64,000 nucleotides of DNA, from the NCBI GenBank assembly GCA_022393335.1, contig JAJEKB010001475.1:421807-485806 (forward strand), written 5' to 3'. A program made the translations under genes and the position numbers. Below, piece after piece: positions 40,801 through 50,559 of this stretch. The stretch comes from Macrotrachela quadricornifera (Eukaryota; Rotifera; Eurotatoria; Philodinida; Philodinidae). How positions within the stretch are numbered: position 1 is the first letter of the stretch; each line of letters begins with the position of its first letter. The notes beneath the pieces were generated by a model that saw only the letters and a list, made by a program, of their open reading frames with translations, searched no databases and was not told the origin of the DNA.

Positions 40801-41155
40801 TTTTTTTTTTATTAATTATATTTCTATACAATTTAACATATTTTTTTTTGTTTCAATAGATAAATTAATAATAATTAGTAAATTATTTAGTGGTGATTTT
40901 AAGAAAACTTTTGATTTAATACATAATGATGTAATACGTTCATTTCCATCTCTTAAATTAAGTCAACCAATATTAAAAGAAGTATTTACACAATTTTTAT
41001 CATATTATCATGATTTTCAACGTTTATTATCAAGTAATACAAATTTAAAAACTATATCATCAAATATATCATTACCAAATCTTCATCAATTAATGGTTGA
41101 AATAAAAAAATTTAAATTACCTTTTGATGGTGATCAATTTAAACCACGTTCTTAG
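37900..41155 (+). CDS. VPS52: VPS52, GARP/EARP tethering complex subunit
   Basis: About fifteen exons separated by 45-70-bp introns read in frame from MTTEGPFPTDN to FDGDQFKPRS. Family landmarks in order are: an N-terminal acidic region, the coiled coil with SNEIRHLQQYSAELNIK, RELVRGQLSQVVDEMVVP, PVTERQFLEQLHEL, KIREFILQKIYQFRKAMTNY, ELEAPIIVPHTQQ, YALLDNCCREYLF, RRYAEFSGAVTRL, RKEQLIFIINNYDLLLSVL and a C-terminal LHQLMVEIKKFKLP. VPS52 scaffolds the GARP complex, which tethers endosome-derived vesicles at the trans-Golgi, and EARP at recycling endosomes. It appears intact. One intron (40436-40618) is longer than its neighbours and carries a GC-rich hairpin. A 10-N gap lies 65 bp after the stop. 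Confidence 0.95.
40476..40510 (+). repeat. GC-rich hairpin followed by a T-tract, inside a VPS52 intron
   Basis: CCATCGCGG (40476-40484) and its exact complement CCGCGATGG (40502-40510) form a 9-bp stem around a 17-nt loop, directly followed by TTTTTTTT. The GC content is far above that of the surrounding intron. It may be the tip of an inserted element, a structured intronic RNA or a Pol III-type terminated transcript. No known RNA family was recognised. Confidence 0.5.
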
Positions 41156-41220
41156 TATTATTCATTTGTTTGTTTTTTTTTTTCGTGTTGTTTATTTATT
41201 TATTTATTTCTGAATGTCTT

Positions 41221-41230
41221 NNNNNNNNNN
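41221..41230. other. assembly gap of 10 Ns
   Basis: Ten consecutive N between T-rich tracts downstream of VPS52. The size is a placeholder, so the true distance between VPS52 and RBM24/38 is unknown. Confidence 0.99.
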
Positions 41231-41734
41231 TTTTTTTTATTTTTAATATTTAATTCATTTTGCTGTTCATCCGTTTGCAGCATTTTGTATTATCCTATAG
41301 AGATATAGAGAGGAAGAAAAGAATGTCATTCGTTATTATTCACTCTTTTCTTTTTCAAATATAAGAAGTAAAAAGGTGACAATTGTTTATCTAACTTTTA
41401 TTCAGTCTTCTATTGTATATTAGTTACTATTGTTTTAATGCCATCGGCAGAAAATGCTCTCACATTATTATTTCGAGTGAAGAAGAAAAAAGATTTCTTT
41501 TTTTTTTTTTGTTTTTCATTATATGTCTCATTTTATTTCAATTCGATCAAAAGACATGAGCGGATAGAACAAGAAAAGAAGCCTATTTGATAAAAAAGAC
41601 AATTGAAAACAAACAAATGGCTTCCTTCTTTAAAAAAAAAATCAAATCTATATGCACAATCAGATATCTCATTACATTTGCATAAAACATAAAGTAGAAA
41701 TAAAATATAAATTTTACTTTTTTAAATATAATTA

Positions 41735-42282
41735 TTAATTATATACATACGGATAAGCAGTAGCTGTTGATTGATATGTAGGCATACGAGCAAGTAGACT
41801 ATAACTAACTAAATAATAAAAAAAGAAAAGAAAATAATATAAATGTTAAATAATTAACATACGTGGTAATGTTGTAGTTCGATTTTTAGCACCTAAATAA
41901 GCTAAATTAACATTTGCACGACGTCCATCAATAATTGGATTTGGTTCTTTAATAGCTTCATCTGCTCCTTCTTTTCGTGCCATTGTTACCTATGATAAAT
42001 AAAAAAAAAATATATTATTTTCAAAAATAATTAATTCAAGAATTTTAATATACAAATCCATAACCACGTGATTTTCCTGTACTTCGATCTGTAATAACAA
42101 CAGCTTCTTCAATTTCACCAAATTTAGAAAAAAAAGCTCGTAATGTTTCATCAGTTGTATGATATGGTAAACCTTAAATAAAAATAAAATTTTTTTTATT
42201 TAATTAAAATTTTTTTTTAATTTATTTAACCTCCAACAAATATTTTTGTAAATGTTGTATCTTTTTGTAAATTAACCTGCAT
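41735..42282 (-). CDS. RBM24/RBM38-type RNA-binding protein
   Basis: Four exons on the minus strand from [18 protein letters not shown] (42282) to [10 protein letters not shown] and stop (41735). A single RRM has RNP2 (KIFVGGLPYHTT) and RNP1 (SRGYGFVTM), and the diagnostic RBM24/38 stretches [18 protein letters not shown] and [20 protein letters not shown]. The exon borders keep phase: GG|LP, GF|VT and LP|L. Vertebrate RBM24/38 bind U/G-rich elements to control splicing and mRNA stability, for example in muscle and in p21 regulation. Here the C-terminus after the RRM is very short, about 40 residues, so it is shorter than the vertebrate proteins (over 200). A neighbouring GA-repeat and T-rich region upstream (42340-42720) probably contains the promoter. 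Confidence 0.9.
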
Positions 42283-43211
42283 TAGTTCAATTAATATTTC
42301 ACTATTTCAATTGACTTTTTTTTTATCAAGGACAATAATCTATAATAAAAAAAAAAAATTTTTTTTTTTTCAATTATGAGAATAAAATCCTGCTGATATT
42401 TATTGCATGTGACTATATGACATAAGATTCTATCTTTTTTTTTTTTCTTTCTTGGATCCGTTTATTTTATGATAAGAAGAGAAGAAAAAAGAAAAGATAA
42501 TGAAAAAAATAATTTTAACGAAATAAAAAAATATAATCAAAACTTGTTTATATTAAATTCAAATGTTGCTTACCGGACGATTCACTTTAGTAAAAATGAA
42601 GTGTTCGCATTTTCTTTCTTTTTTTCCTGAGAGCTACTCTCTTATACAAACAAAAAAATGTACACTAAAGGCTTTACTTTCTATCATAAGGACAAGAGAG
42701 AGAGAGAGAGAGAGAAAAAAAAGACTAGAATGAACCAATGAAATTTTCGTGCGAAAATATTCTTATTAACATCGAAAGGAAGAACATTGATTTTATGAAC
42801 ATGATAAATCTTTACTAAGGCAAGAAGAAAAAAAATCAAATATAATACATTTCAAGTGTTTAGTTTTAAATTGATTCATAAGATTCTATGACTGTCTATC
42901 AAATTATAATGATTCATTAACAATTCACATAAACTGTCAAATAAATATATATTCAATTTAATCATCTTTAAAAATCAAATATTGATTATATTATGAATTT
43001 GAATTTTCAAGTATTTATATATCAATTTAATAGTAGATAATAGTTATTAAAGATTTTTATTTTGATTATATTAAATTAATAAGTAATATTTAGTTTATAT
43101 GAATTACAAAATCAAAATATTCTTTTATTTGCTCAATTAAATCATGTTTAACACACATATAGATATTCCATAAGAGTTTATTTAGAAGAAAAAAAAACCG
43201 AAATTATTTGT
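42283..43211. other. RBM24/38 upstream region, no gene seen
   Basis: AT-rich spacer with long T and A tracts (42300-42370, 42435) and a (GA)n run at about 42692-42715. No coding potential. It should hold the RBM24/38 promoter. Confidence 0.5.
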
Positions 43212-43893
43212 TTATGCATTCATATTTTCATTTGGAAAACCAGTTGATTTTTGTGATGGTGTACGATGTACAATACCATCTGTTGAAACTTGAGCAGTAT
43301 TTTCTGGTGATTGAAAATTTACATCCAAATAATGAACATCATTAAAAGTAGCTGTTGAACGAATAGCTGGTGTTCTATAATTTGTATTACTTGATGTAAT
43401 TGATGCTTGAGGTGTACGATCAGGACCCAAAGTTACTGCTATATTGACTTCCATAACACATGTACGTGCATTACCATGACCTGGACGACGAGTTGGATCA
43501 ACATAAATATGAGCTGTTGGTGGTGGTGGTTGTGTACATTCAAAATTATTATTTCGTCGATCAATTTCTTGACGATTATAAGGAGCAGGAAGACGTTGAA
43601 TTGAATATTGAGTATCACCACTTCGTCTTATACTTTCATAAGCACTATCTGTAGTTCGTTGTGAATTCGAACTATATTGATCATCATTTGGTTTTCGATA
43701 TGTATAAGGATTGTCTGGATTTTGTCGATTAATTAAATTTGTATCATTTTGTGGTTTAACAAGTTTTGATACTGTTGGATATTCATCTCGAAATTCATAT
43801 CGTTCATTATTATCTGTGTCTAAAATAAGATATTGAATGTTTTTTATATCATATAAATATATTTATACAATTACTTCTTGATGTATAAGCCAT
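43212..43893 (-). CDS. unknown disordered protein, two exons
   Basis: Exon 1 (MAYTSR, 43893 to about 43875) joins through a phase-1 intron to a 607-bp exon (about 43818-43212) reading TDNNERYEFRDEYPTVSKL to STGFPNENMNA. The protein is about 208 residues, polar, and rich in Asn, Arg, Pro, Ser and Thr. It has a polyproline stretch (FECTQPPPPTAHIYVDP) and no predicted domain or membrane segment. It looks like a disordered regulator or an extracellular-matrix-free cytosolic protein. No homologue is recognised. The start was chosen because it is the only in-phase ATG upstream with a donor/acceptor pair. Confidence 0.55.
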
Positions 43894-45488
43894 AACGAAT
43901 AAATGTTATATGACAATATTGTTCGTATAAGTATAGTTTAAAAATGATGAAATGTCGATATATGAAACAAAAACGATCCTCATCATAAAGAACGATAGAG
44001 AAGTACATACATACCACAACGACAATAAAACTGCTAACGCCCCTTCATTTTGTTCTTTTCATAAAGAAAAAAACCTAGAAAAGATAAGGTACGATTTTGT
44101 CATCATACTCGTTAAATATATACATACTTACCTATGAAAGTATGCAACTCTTCTCTCTTTTTATTTTGTATTTCTTCAACATTTTAATGATGAATTCTTT
44201 TTTTTCTTTTTTGAATAAAATATATTTATACAAAGAAAATATCTAATTGTTAATAAAAAATAATCAAAAATTAATATTATATTGAAGTTTTTCAAATCAC
44301 AAATACAATTGAGTATATCAGTATAAGTATTATATTACAAAGAACATTTTATTACGTTGATTATATCTTTATAAGCTCTCGTTGTTGTTGTTGTTGTTGT
44401 CGTCGTCGTTCTTTTCACATACATCTTTTAGTTTTTGTTTTTTAAGAATTTGAATCTAATCAAATACATTGAAAAACAATATGAAGATTTGAGACAAAAA
44501 AAGAATCTTTGAAAATAACGAAATATATTTATGATTCATATACGAAAATAAATCTTATATAAATATTATCAAGGTCATTGTATATTTACAAATGATTTTT
44601 TTCAATTGTTTTTGAAACTTTATCAATGGACATTTTTTCAATATATTCATTTGCAGTATACATACAAATTCATGAACGAATATACACACCTAAATTATGA
44701 TGAAATTATCGAGAAAAAATTAATATATTTCATTTTTTAATTGTCATTCAATATAGTGATAGCAGAATAAAAATTGAACATGATTCAGAAAAACTTAATC
44801 TATAAACTTTCATTCATATAATATATACACAATTTAATTTTCAAAAGAATTAATATACAAAACAGTATTTTAATAATATTAGTAGGATCACTATAGAGCA
44901 CTTATTGAAAATGTTTCCTTTTCTATTAATATTCATAGAATAGTAAAATTTAAATTAACTAATTAAATAAACAATACAAGAATAAATGTTATAGTTAATA
45001 TACATTCATATTCTTTTAACTAAATCAATATATATATTAATGACACTTATTCTATTCGTCAAGCTTTTTTTTTTTTTCTTTAGAAATAATATCTATCACA
45101 TATGATAAAGTTATTATTTATCAAAGTAAACAAATATATATATTATAGAATTGATAATTGTTTACTATTCTTTGCATACATATATATGTTATATTTGAAT
45201 TGATCAAAATGTTCATTTATTAAATGTAGCCTAAGGTTCCATTTTGACAATGACACTCTTGAGATTATATATTCGCTTTTACCTATTCTTATTCTTTTTA
45301 ATATCCTTGAACTTGTTTTTATATTAATGGATTCTATTGAAAAATTATTCTGTTGTCTTCTTTTTTTTTTATTTTTATCTAAAATTCTAGCTTAAGAATT
45401 AATTTCTTTGAGTGACAATGATCCTTTTTTTTTCTTCTTTAATAATTATTTTTTTATAAAGGAAAACAAAACAAATATGACGAAATTA
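43894..45488. other. intergenic, no gene seen
   Basis: AT-rich, with a GTT/GTC trinucleotide run at about 44382-44407 (GTTGTTGTT.. then GTCGTCGTC) and a few short (TA)n runs. No gene or element was recognised. Confidence 0.5.
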
Positions 45489-45860
45489 AAATTATTGTTG
45501 TGCACAACTTTGTCGTTTATTTGTAGTACGTTGTCCTTTATTTGTAGATAAATTAGGATCGGAAGAACGACGTGTTGTATCTGGACTAAATGTTATATTA
45601 ATATTAGCCAAATGAAGTAAAGTACGAAAAGTATTTAATACAGATTCACGTTCATGACAAGTTATTTCAATATAAGTTGTTTTCCATTGATCACGTACGA
45701 TAGTTTCAGCATAATCTCGAGTTATTTGTCGTCTTTCTATTTCTAAATCACATTTATTTGCAACAATTACTATTGGAATAGTATTTGCTGAATCACCTCG
45801 AATTTCAAAAATAAGTTGATATAATTGTCAAATTAATTGAAATAAATTGAATTTTTTCTG
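45489..45860 (-). pseudogene. 3' remnant of a Ras-like small GTPase gene
   Basis: On the minus strand a frame reads QLYQLIFEIRGDSANTIPI, then VIVANKCDLEIERRQ, which contains the NKCD guanine-recognition motif (G4) of Ras proteins. YIEITCHERESVLNTFRTLL follows, in the position of the SA (G5) region. It ends in a basic tail closing with SCAQQ and stop, a plausible CaaX prenylation box. The P-loop, switch I and switch II parts are absent. Just upstream on this strand an in-frame TGA precedes QLYQ, and beyond 45.9 kb only repeats and mobile DNA occur for 4 kb. The gene therefore looks truncated by rearrangement. It could be a real last exon if distant exons exist beyond the island. Confidence 0.65.
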
Positions 45861-45971
45861 TTGAAAAGAAAAAGTATTTAATTTGCTAATCTCAATTTGT
45901 ACTTTTCAGTACTCGATTAAGTTGATAGATGAATTATAATGTATGTTTTTAATAAAGATAAACGAATTAAA

Positions 45972-46052
45972 ATAATGCAGAGTTAAATTTTTGCCGACGC
46001 GTTTCGTGTCATTTTATTAAAATTTGTAACACTCATCAGGGCTCTGCATTAT
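45972..46052 (-). ncRNA. hammerhead ribozyme (type I, minimal stem III)
   Basis: On the minus strand all core elements are in order. CUGAUGA is at 46039-46033. Stem II is GUGU (46032-46029) with ACAC (46009-46006), extended by an AUUUU/AAAAU helix. GAAA is at 46005-46002. Stem III is tiny, inside the palindrome ACGCGU (46002-45997). The cleavage site GUC ends at 45996, so cutting would fall between 45996 and 45995. Stem I starts with GCC/GGC next to the core. After an internal loop it closes with an exact 10-11-bp helix between 46042-46052 and 45972-45982 (AUAAUGCAGAG with its complement). Minimal stem III hammerheads are known from Penelope-like elements and retrozymes, where dimers help cleavage. 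No reverse transcriptase frame was seen nearby. Confidence 0.85.
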
Positions 46053-46296
46053 AAAAAACTTTTTTGGAAGCATGCACACAATAATAGAAAATAACAAATA
46101 AAAATAAAAAATACGATCCAATTACAGTTAGAAAAAGTAAAAAAAACAATGCAACCCAAATTATAATAAAAATGGGATAGTAGTTTTCTAGTTTTTTAAT
46201 TTTTGATCAATACAAAATCTGTTTAACTTGTGTATTCTTGGTTTGTTTCCATAACAATATTGATCATTTAAAAATAAAAAATACACATAGAATATC

Positions 46297-46575
46297 ATTT
46301 ATCATAAGAATATTTATTACAACATTAATAGCATTAGATATATACGATCAGTATATTGTAAGCCGATATATATATATACATAATAAAATGTAGTGTATCA
46401 TAAGAATATCTATTATAACGTTAATAGCAAAGGATATACATGATCAGTACCATAACATTAATAGCAATATTAATATAGTGTATCATAAAAATATTTATTA
46501 TAACATTTAGTATAACATTAATAGCAATAGATATATATGATCAGTATATTGTAAGCCGATATATATATATATACT
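46297..46575. repeat. imperfect tandem repeat, about 3 copies of roughly 95 bp
   Basis: Three related units each carry TTATCATAAGAATATTTATT-like sequence, then TAATAGCA, then GATATATACGATCAGTA. The first and third continue into TTGTAAGCCGATATATATATA. The repeat abuts a (TA)n run and the next element at about 46574. Its function is unknown; it may be the tail or internal repeat of the hammerhead-bearing element. Confidence 0.65.
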
Positions 46576-47085
46576 AGCGGTAGTACCCGGCGTTGCTCGG
46601 GAAATCTCCATACTGGAAACTTATCATGTTAGAAAACGACAGAAGATGTATAGAAAGCTTGATTAAGACCTTTTCATCTATTATTACTACATATCCCGCT
46701 GTGCATACACTTATATTCATTTTTAAATCGGATAATTCAGCAAATAGTGTGTGGGTATAACAGTCTTTCTCTTAACTCATGCGTATTTCCATATTTTCTA
46801 CCAATACCCAGTTCAAAAAAACTGGCACTAACAGGCAGATATTCTAACAATGGCAGCATATGTCCCGAAGTTTTTGAAAAACTGGGGAAAATTGTAATGT
46901 ACCATAACCTGCTGTGAAATTTCAGCCCAATCCTCTCGCCAGTCATCCTGATCCATTTTGACCTTCCTCGAGACCTAAGAGTATGCCATGAAAAGTTTGG
47001 CACCCTCAAATCGTGCGATGTCCAAGTGTATAAAAAACAGCCAGGCAGACAAACTTTCTCCTTTATATATATAAATTAGAAACAT
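46574..47085. mobile_element. dispersed repeat beginning CTAGCGGTAGTACCCGGC, flanked by (TA)n
   Basis: The element begins after a TATATATA run with CTAGCGGTAGTA and a CCCGGCGTTGCTCGGG hairpin (46586-46601). It ends with CAGGCAGACAAACTTTCTCC followed by TTTATATATATA. Both ends resemble a class of short interspersed sequences seen in many animals and often tied to TA microsatellites (mini-me / MINE-like). No functional ORF is present; the minus-strand frame inside it is not a gene. Family placement is by memory of the terminal motifs only. Confidence 0.6.
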
Positions 47086-47159
47086 CCAATTTTCAAATTT
47101 AAACCAAAGAATCCTCGATAAAAACGATTAATCTTACAATCATAAAAGATTCGCGAAAT

Positions 47160-47475
47160 TTCTGGAAAATTAACCCAAAGTTCATTGTGATAGAACTTCA
47201 GTGAAATTTCACCCAGACGTCTCCTTCCTACTCCTATTAATGGTAACAGCACTCTTTAAAAATGCCTCTGAACTCAGAGGAGCACCATGGAAAACTTGGT
47301 ACTGTAAGCTAATACAGCACTATCTGGGTGAGATTTCACCCACACCCTCGATGAGTCACCCCGCCATGACCTTCCTCTAGGTCTGGGGAGACACTATGGA
47401 AAGTTTCGTAATGTTAGCTATTACAGTACTATCTGGGTGAGATTCCACCCACACCCATCACCATACAATGGTCTA
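47160..47475. repeat. degenerate tandem repeat of about 120 bp, related to the preceding element
   Basis: Copies share GTGAAATTTCACCCAGAC / GTGAGATTTCACCCACAC / GTGAGATTCCACCCACAC, spaced about 120 bp, plus CATGGAAAACTTGGTACTG-type and TACAGCACTATCTGGGTG-type blocks. Similar phrases (CCTTCCTCGAGACCT, CATGAAAAGTTTGG) occur in the 46.9-47.0 kb part of the adjoining element, so it looks like an internal amplification of that family. Confidence 0.6.
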
Positions 47476-47534
47476 TTTGATTTCAGATTGAATTCAAAAA
47501 ACAAAAATTGAACTCAATTTCAAATAGAATTGCA

Positions 47535-47587
47535 GGGTCTATGGGTCTTCATGGGTCTATGGGTCTTCATGGGTCTATGGGTCTTCA
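47535..47587. repeat. minisatellite, GGGTCTAT plus GGGTCTTCAT units
   Basis: Three copies of an 18-bp unit made from GGGTCTAT and GGGTCTTCAT. It is the complement of the array at 49565-49775 and lies at the mirrored position in the foldback structure. Confidence 0.9.
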
Positions 47588-48120
47588 CCAGTAGATGAAA
47601 GAGTTCAGTGCTAAAAGCATCCAAAAAAAACAAACAATTCTCAGCAGAAAAAAAGTAATAGGGGTAAACTTTTCAATGCTAAAATCTATGTGAAATTTTA
47701 CATTCATATTTCTGAGAAGATTAGGGGGTAATGGGGGTAGAATTTTAAATGCTATGATCAGTATAAAATTCTTACCAGCTTCTTGTTTCAGGGAAAGCAT
47801 GAGAACAACTCTTCTTAGATAAACGCTAGATCATCGATATATTAATTTTGTACGTAGTATAGCATTATTATTTATGCTACAAGTTTTACACTACCAACAT
47901 CCTAATTACATGGAAAATAGTGGTCATCTGTTTTCTCGTAGACGTGATAACACATTTTGTTCCATTCTAATTATATCGCATATGTGTAGAAGTGGAAAGT
48001 TGAATTCAGCTATTTAATTATTGCTTCAATTATTCTTTCAACTATTCAGTTATACAACTATTCAACATTGAGGATGAAAGGGTCAGATAAAGATGAGAGT
48101 GAGAGCGGAAATTTGGAAGG

Positions 48121-48220
48121 GCAGCGACCTAGATGAGGGTGAGGACATTAGCTTCGAAAGGCAGGGACCCAGATGAGGGTGAGGGCATAAGCTTCGAAAG
48201 GCAGCGACCCAGATGAGGGT
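48121..48220. repeat. 40-bp tandem repeat, 2.5 copies
   Basis: GCAGCGACC-type starts at 48121, 48161 and 48201, exactly 40 bp apart, each followed by AGATGAGGGTG and, in the full copies, AGCTTCGAAAG. It is GC-rich against the local background, and it sits in the loop between the inner inverted arms (47999-48066 and 48341-48447). A degenerate earlier copy may exist near 48085. Confidence 0.85.
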
Positions 48221-49564
48221 GGTCGTTGAACCTTTGAAGAGCAAGGGACTCTTGGGCGGGGTGTGCGAAGTGTTGGTTGTTAGGCATACGGACTTTGTGT
48301 GTTACTATTGAACTTTGCGATAATTGAATAGTCAAAAAAACTTCAACTATTGAATAATTGAATAAACAAATAGTTGAATAATTGAGTAGTTGAAAGAATA
48401 ATTGATTGATTGAAGCAATAACTGAATAGTTGAATTGAACTTTCAACTTTTACATCACTGCAGTTACATTAGTATTTCTATATTTTATTATTACTATATC
48501 CTCACATTTTAAGATTTATTTAAATGTTTTTTTTTATAATCCACTTTGATTGTTGCATGAAAAATTAGAACAGAATATTAATCTTCACAACCAATAATCA
48601 TTTATTTCTGATTCATTATATACTGGACTTCAAGTTTTCCTTAATATTAATCTTGACGAAAAAAATTTTTGCTGTTTATAAAATATACGGACATTCCTAA
48701 GAGCAACACCAGTTTTAAAACGATGGATGTGACATCGGCATTATCAGTCACACTAATTGCGGAATGAACATGACAATAATCAGAGTTTGTATTTTTAGAA
48801 TCAGGTGGCCCTTTAGCTTTCAAATATTCGTCAACACATAACATTGATCTATCTATCGTTTTTGTCAGTTACGCTTATGAACATATTTATCATGTTAAAA
48901 GTATTCATGTATCACCTTAAAAGAAACAAACGCGCCCATGACAAAGATAGTAACTAACACTTTGTAGGACATTGAAAAATTAATTAAAATATTTGTTGCA
49001 TACTTATTTTTTTTACAACTGTAGTTTCTGAAACTCAAACGCAAAATCTGTCAGATTATTAAAAATACGAAATAATAGTAAATCGTAGTTTCTGTTTATC
49101 GAATTTCTGCAGATATATCTGAATTTCTCAATATACGCAATACTCTTAGGGATAGTTTTCTTATTTTTCATTTCTCATAAAAAGAAAATTTTCATTTATG
49201 CACAGCATTATTTACAAAAAGTTCTTTTCTTTTGCAACTGAAGAAAAGTGAATGAATAGTTCACTCGTAGTATACCTTAATAAAACTGATCTCCATACCT
49301 TCCTAGAAATATGGGGTGAAATTTTCAATACTAAAATCTTTTTAAAAGTACACTCCCATTACTTTTTTCTCCTGAGAATTGTTTGTTTTGTTTGGATGCT
49401 ATTTGCACTGAGATCCCGTGTTAACTCGTCTTCATGGGACTACATGAGGCTAAGGAATTACATAGGACTGCGGGAGACTAACATTGGGCTTAATGTTTTG
49501 TCAGTCCCATCTTAGTTCCATGTACTCCAATGTTAGTCCCATGTAGTTCAATACTAGTCCATGA

Positions 49565-49775
49565 AGACTCATATAGACCCATGTAGACCCCTGAAAACCA
49601 ATGTAGACCCCTGAAGACCCATGTAGACCCATGAAGACCCATGTAGACCCATGTAGACCCCTGAAGATCCATGTAGACCCATGTAGACCCCTGAAGATCC
49701 ATGTAGACCCATGAAGACCCATGTAGACCCCTGAAGATCCATGTAGACCCCTGAAGATCCATGTAGACCCATAGA
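49565..49775. repeat. minisatellite of 10-bp units (ATGTAGACCC, CTGAAGACCC)
   Basis: About 20 copies of 10-bp variants (ATGTAGACCC, CTGAAGACCC, ATGAAGACCC, CTGAAGATCC). Because the units are not a multiple of three, all three minus-strand frames stay open and give Gly/His/Ser/Trp-rich nonsense proteins; these are not genes. Confidence 0.92.
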
Positions 49776-50396
49776 GTCATGAAGGCCGCTGATCAAACTA
49801 GTACTCGTACTCCGTGGTACTTTTCAATACGAGCAGTGATGTGGTATATCTTCCTTTAATTGAATACTAGAAGGTGCTAAGTAAATGTCAATCGTTGTGG
49901 TTTAGTTAGGAGTTCATAGGCTCACTATGCTCTGCATTAGGAATTATCGATAAAAGAATCGACATAAATGCCGTTTTATCCTATTTTAGGATTTGGCTAA
50001 TTATATTTACTTTTTATTGAATGGAGTGAAATGTCGAGAGTTATCTCCATGGATAGAATAAACATCTCGCTGTTAGCCCCATTAGCCCCATAGGTGTTAA
50101 AAAAATTGAGTTAATTTTTTTTTGTTCTTGAATTCAATCTGAAATCGAAAAGACCATAGACTCCAATAGCTTTGTAAATTGTACAAGAGCAATACTTTCA
50201 TAGTTGTCCATCTAGGTTCAAAAACGTGCAGATATAATAAAATACATATTTTATTATTCGAAAATGTGTTGTACATTTTTTGGAAAAAAAAGATTCAATT
50301 AATTTCTTTTTATCTCTATCAGATTAAAAATAGTTAGTAATATTGATATCGAAAAAATTACGTTGAGTTTTTAATGTTTATCAAATCATTCACAGT

Positions 50397-50526
50397 AACT
50401 TCGACAAAATTTGCTTGTCGAAGTTAAACTTCGATGAGTTGTATTGCAGAAGTTATAACTTCGGCAACAATAATCGTCGAAGTTATAACTTCGACAACAG
50501 CGCTTATCGATGTTGTAACTTCGGCA
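50397..50526. repeat. array of hairpins with an exact 30-bp period
   Basis: AACTTCG starts recur at 50397, 50427, 50457, 50487 and 50517, exactly 30 bp apart. Each unit is an inverted repeat of the form AACTTCGACAA..TTGTCGAAGTT with a 5-8-nt loop; the first is almost perfect and later ones have paired or single changes. The fifth unit is truncated. It sits at the boundary between the foldback structure and the UNC80 pseudogene. No known family was recognised. Confidence 0.85.
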
Positions 50527-50559
50527 CGACATATATACATATATACAAAATAAATATTG

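Larger units (their letters stand above)
47468..50158. mobile_element. nested foldback-like inverted-repeat structure, 2.7 kb
   Basis: Three kinds of sequence appear in mirror order. The outer ends (47468-47523 and 50105-50158) share GATTTCAGATTGAATTCAA and its complement. Next inward is a GGGTCT minisatellite (47535-47587) facing an AGACCC minisatellite (49565-49775). Further inward are inverted blocks at 47605-47722 and 49296-49412 (GCATCCAAAAAAAACAAACA against its complement). In the middle a smaller inverted pair (47999-48066 and 48341-48447) encloses a 40-bp tandem repeat. There is no transposase frame. The arms are unequal and diverged. A foldback transposon or an inverted duplication of a repeat-rich segment could both explain it. 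Confidence 0.65.

Noticed and set aside
46737..47009. Minus-strand 90-codon frame
   Set aside because: It lies inside the CCCGGCGTTGCTCGGG dispersed repeat and resembles no protein family; chance frame in non-coding repeat.
49490..49796. Three overlapping minus-strand frames with Gly/His/Ser/Trp repeats
   Set aside because: They are produced by the 10-bp AGACCC minisatellite, whose unit length keeps every frame open.
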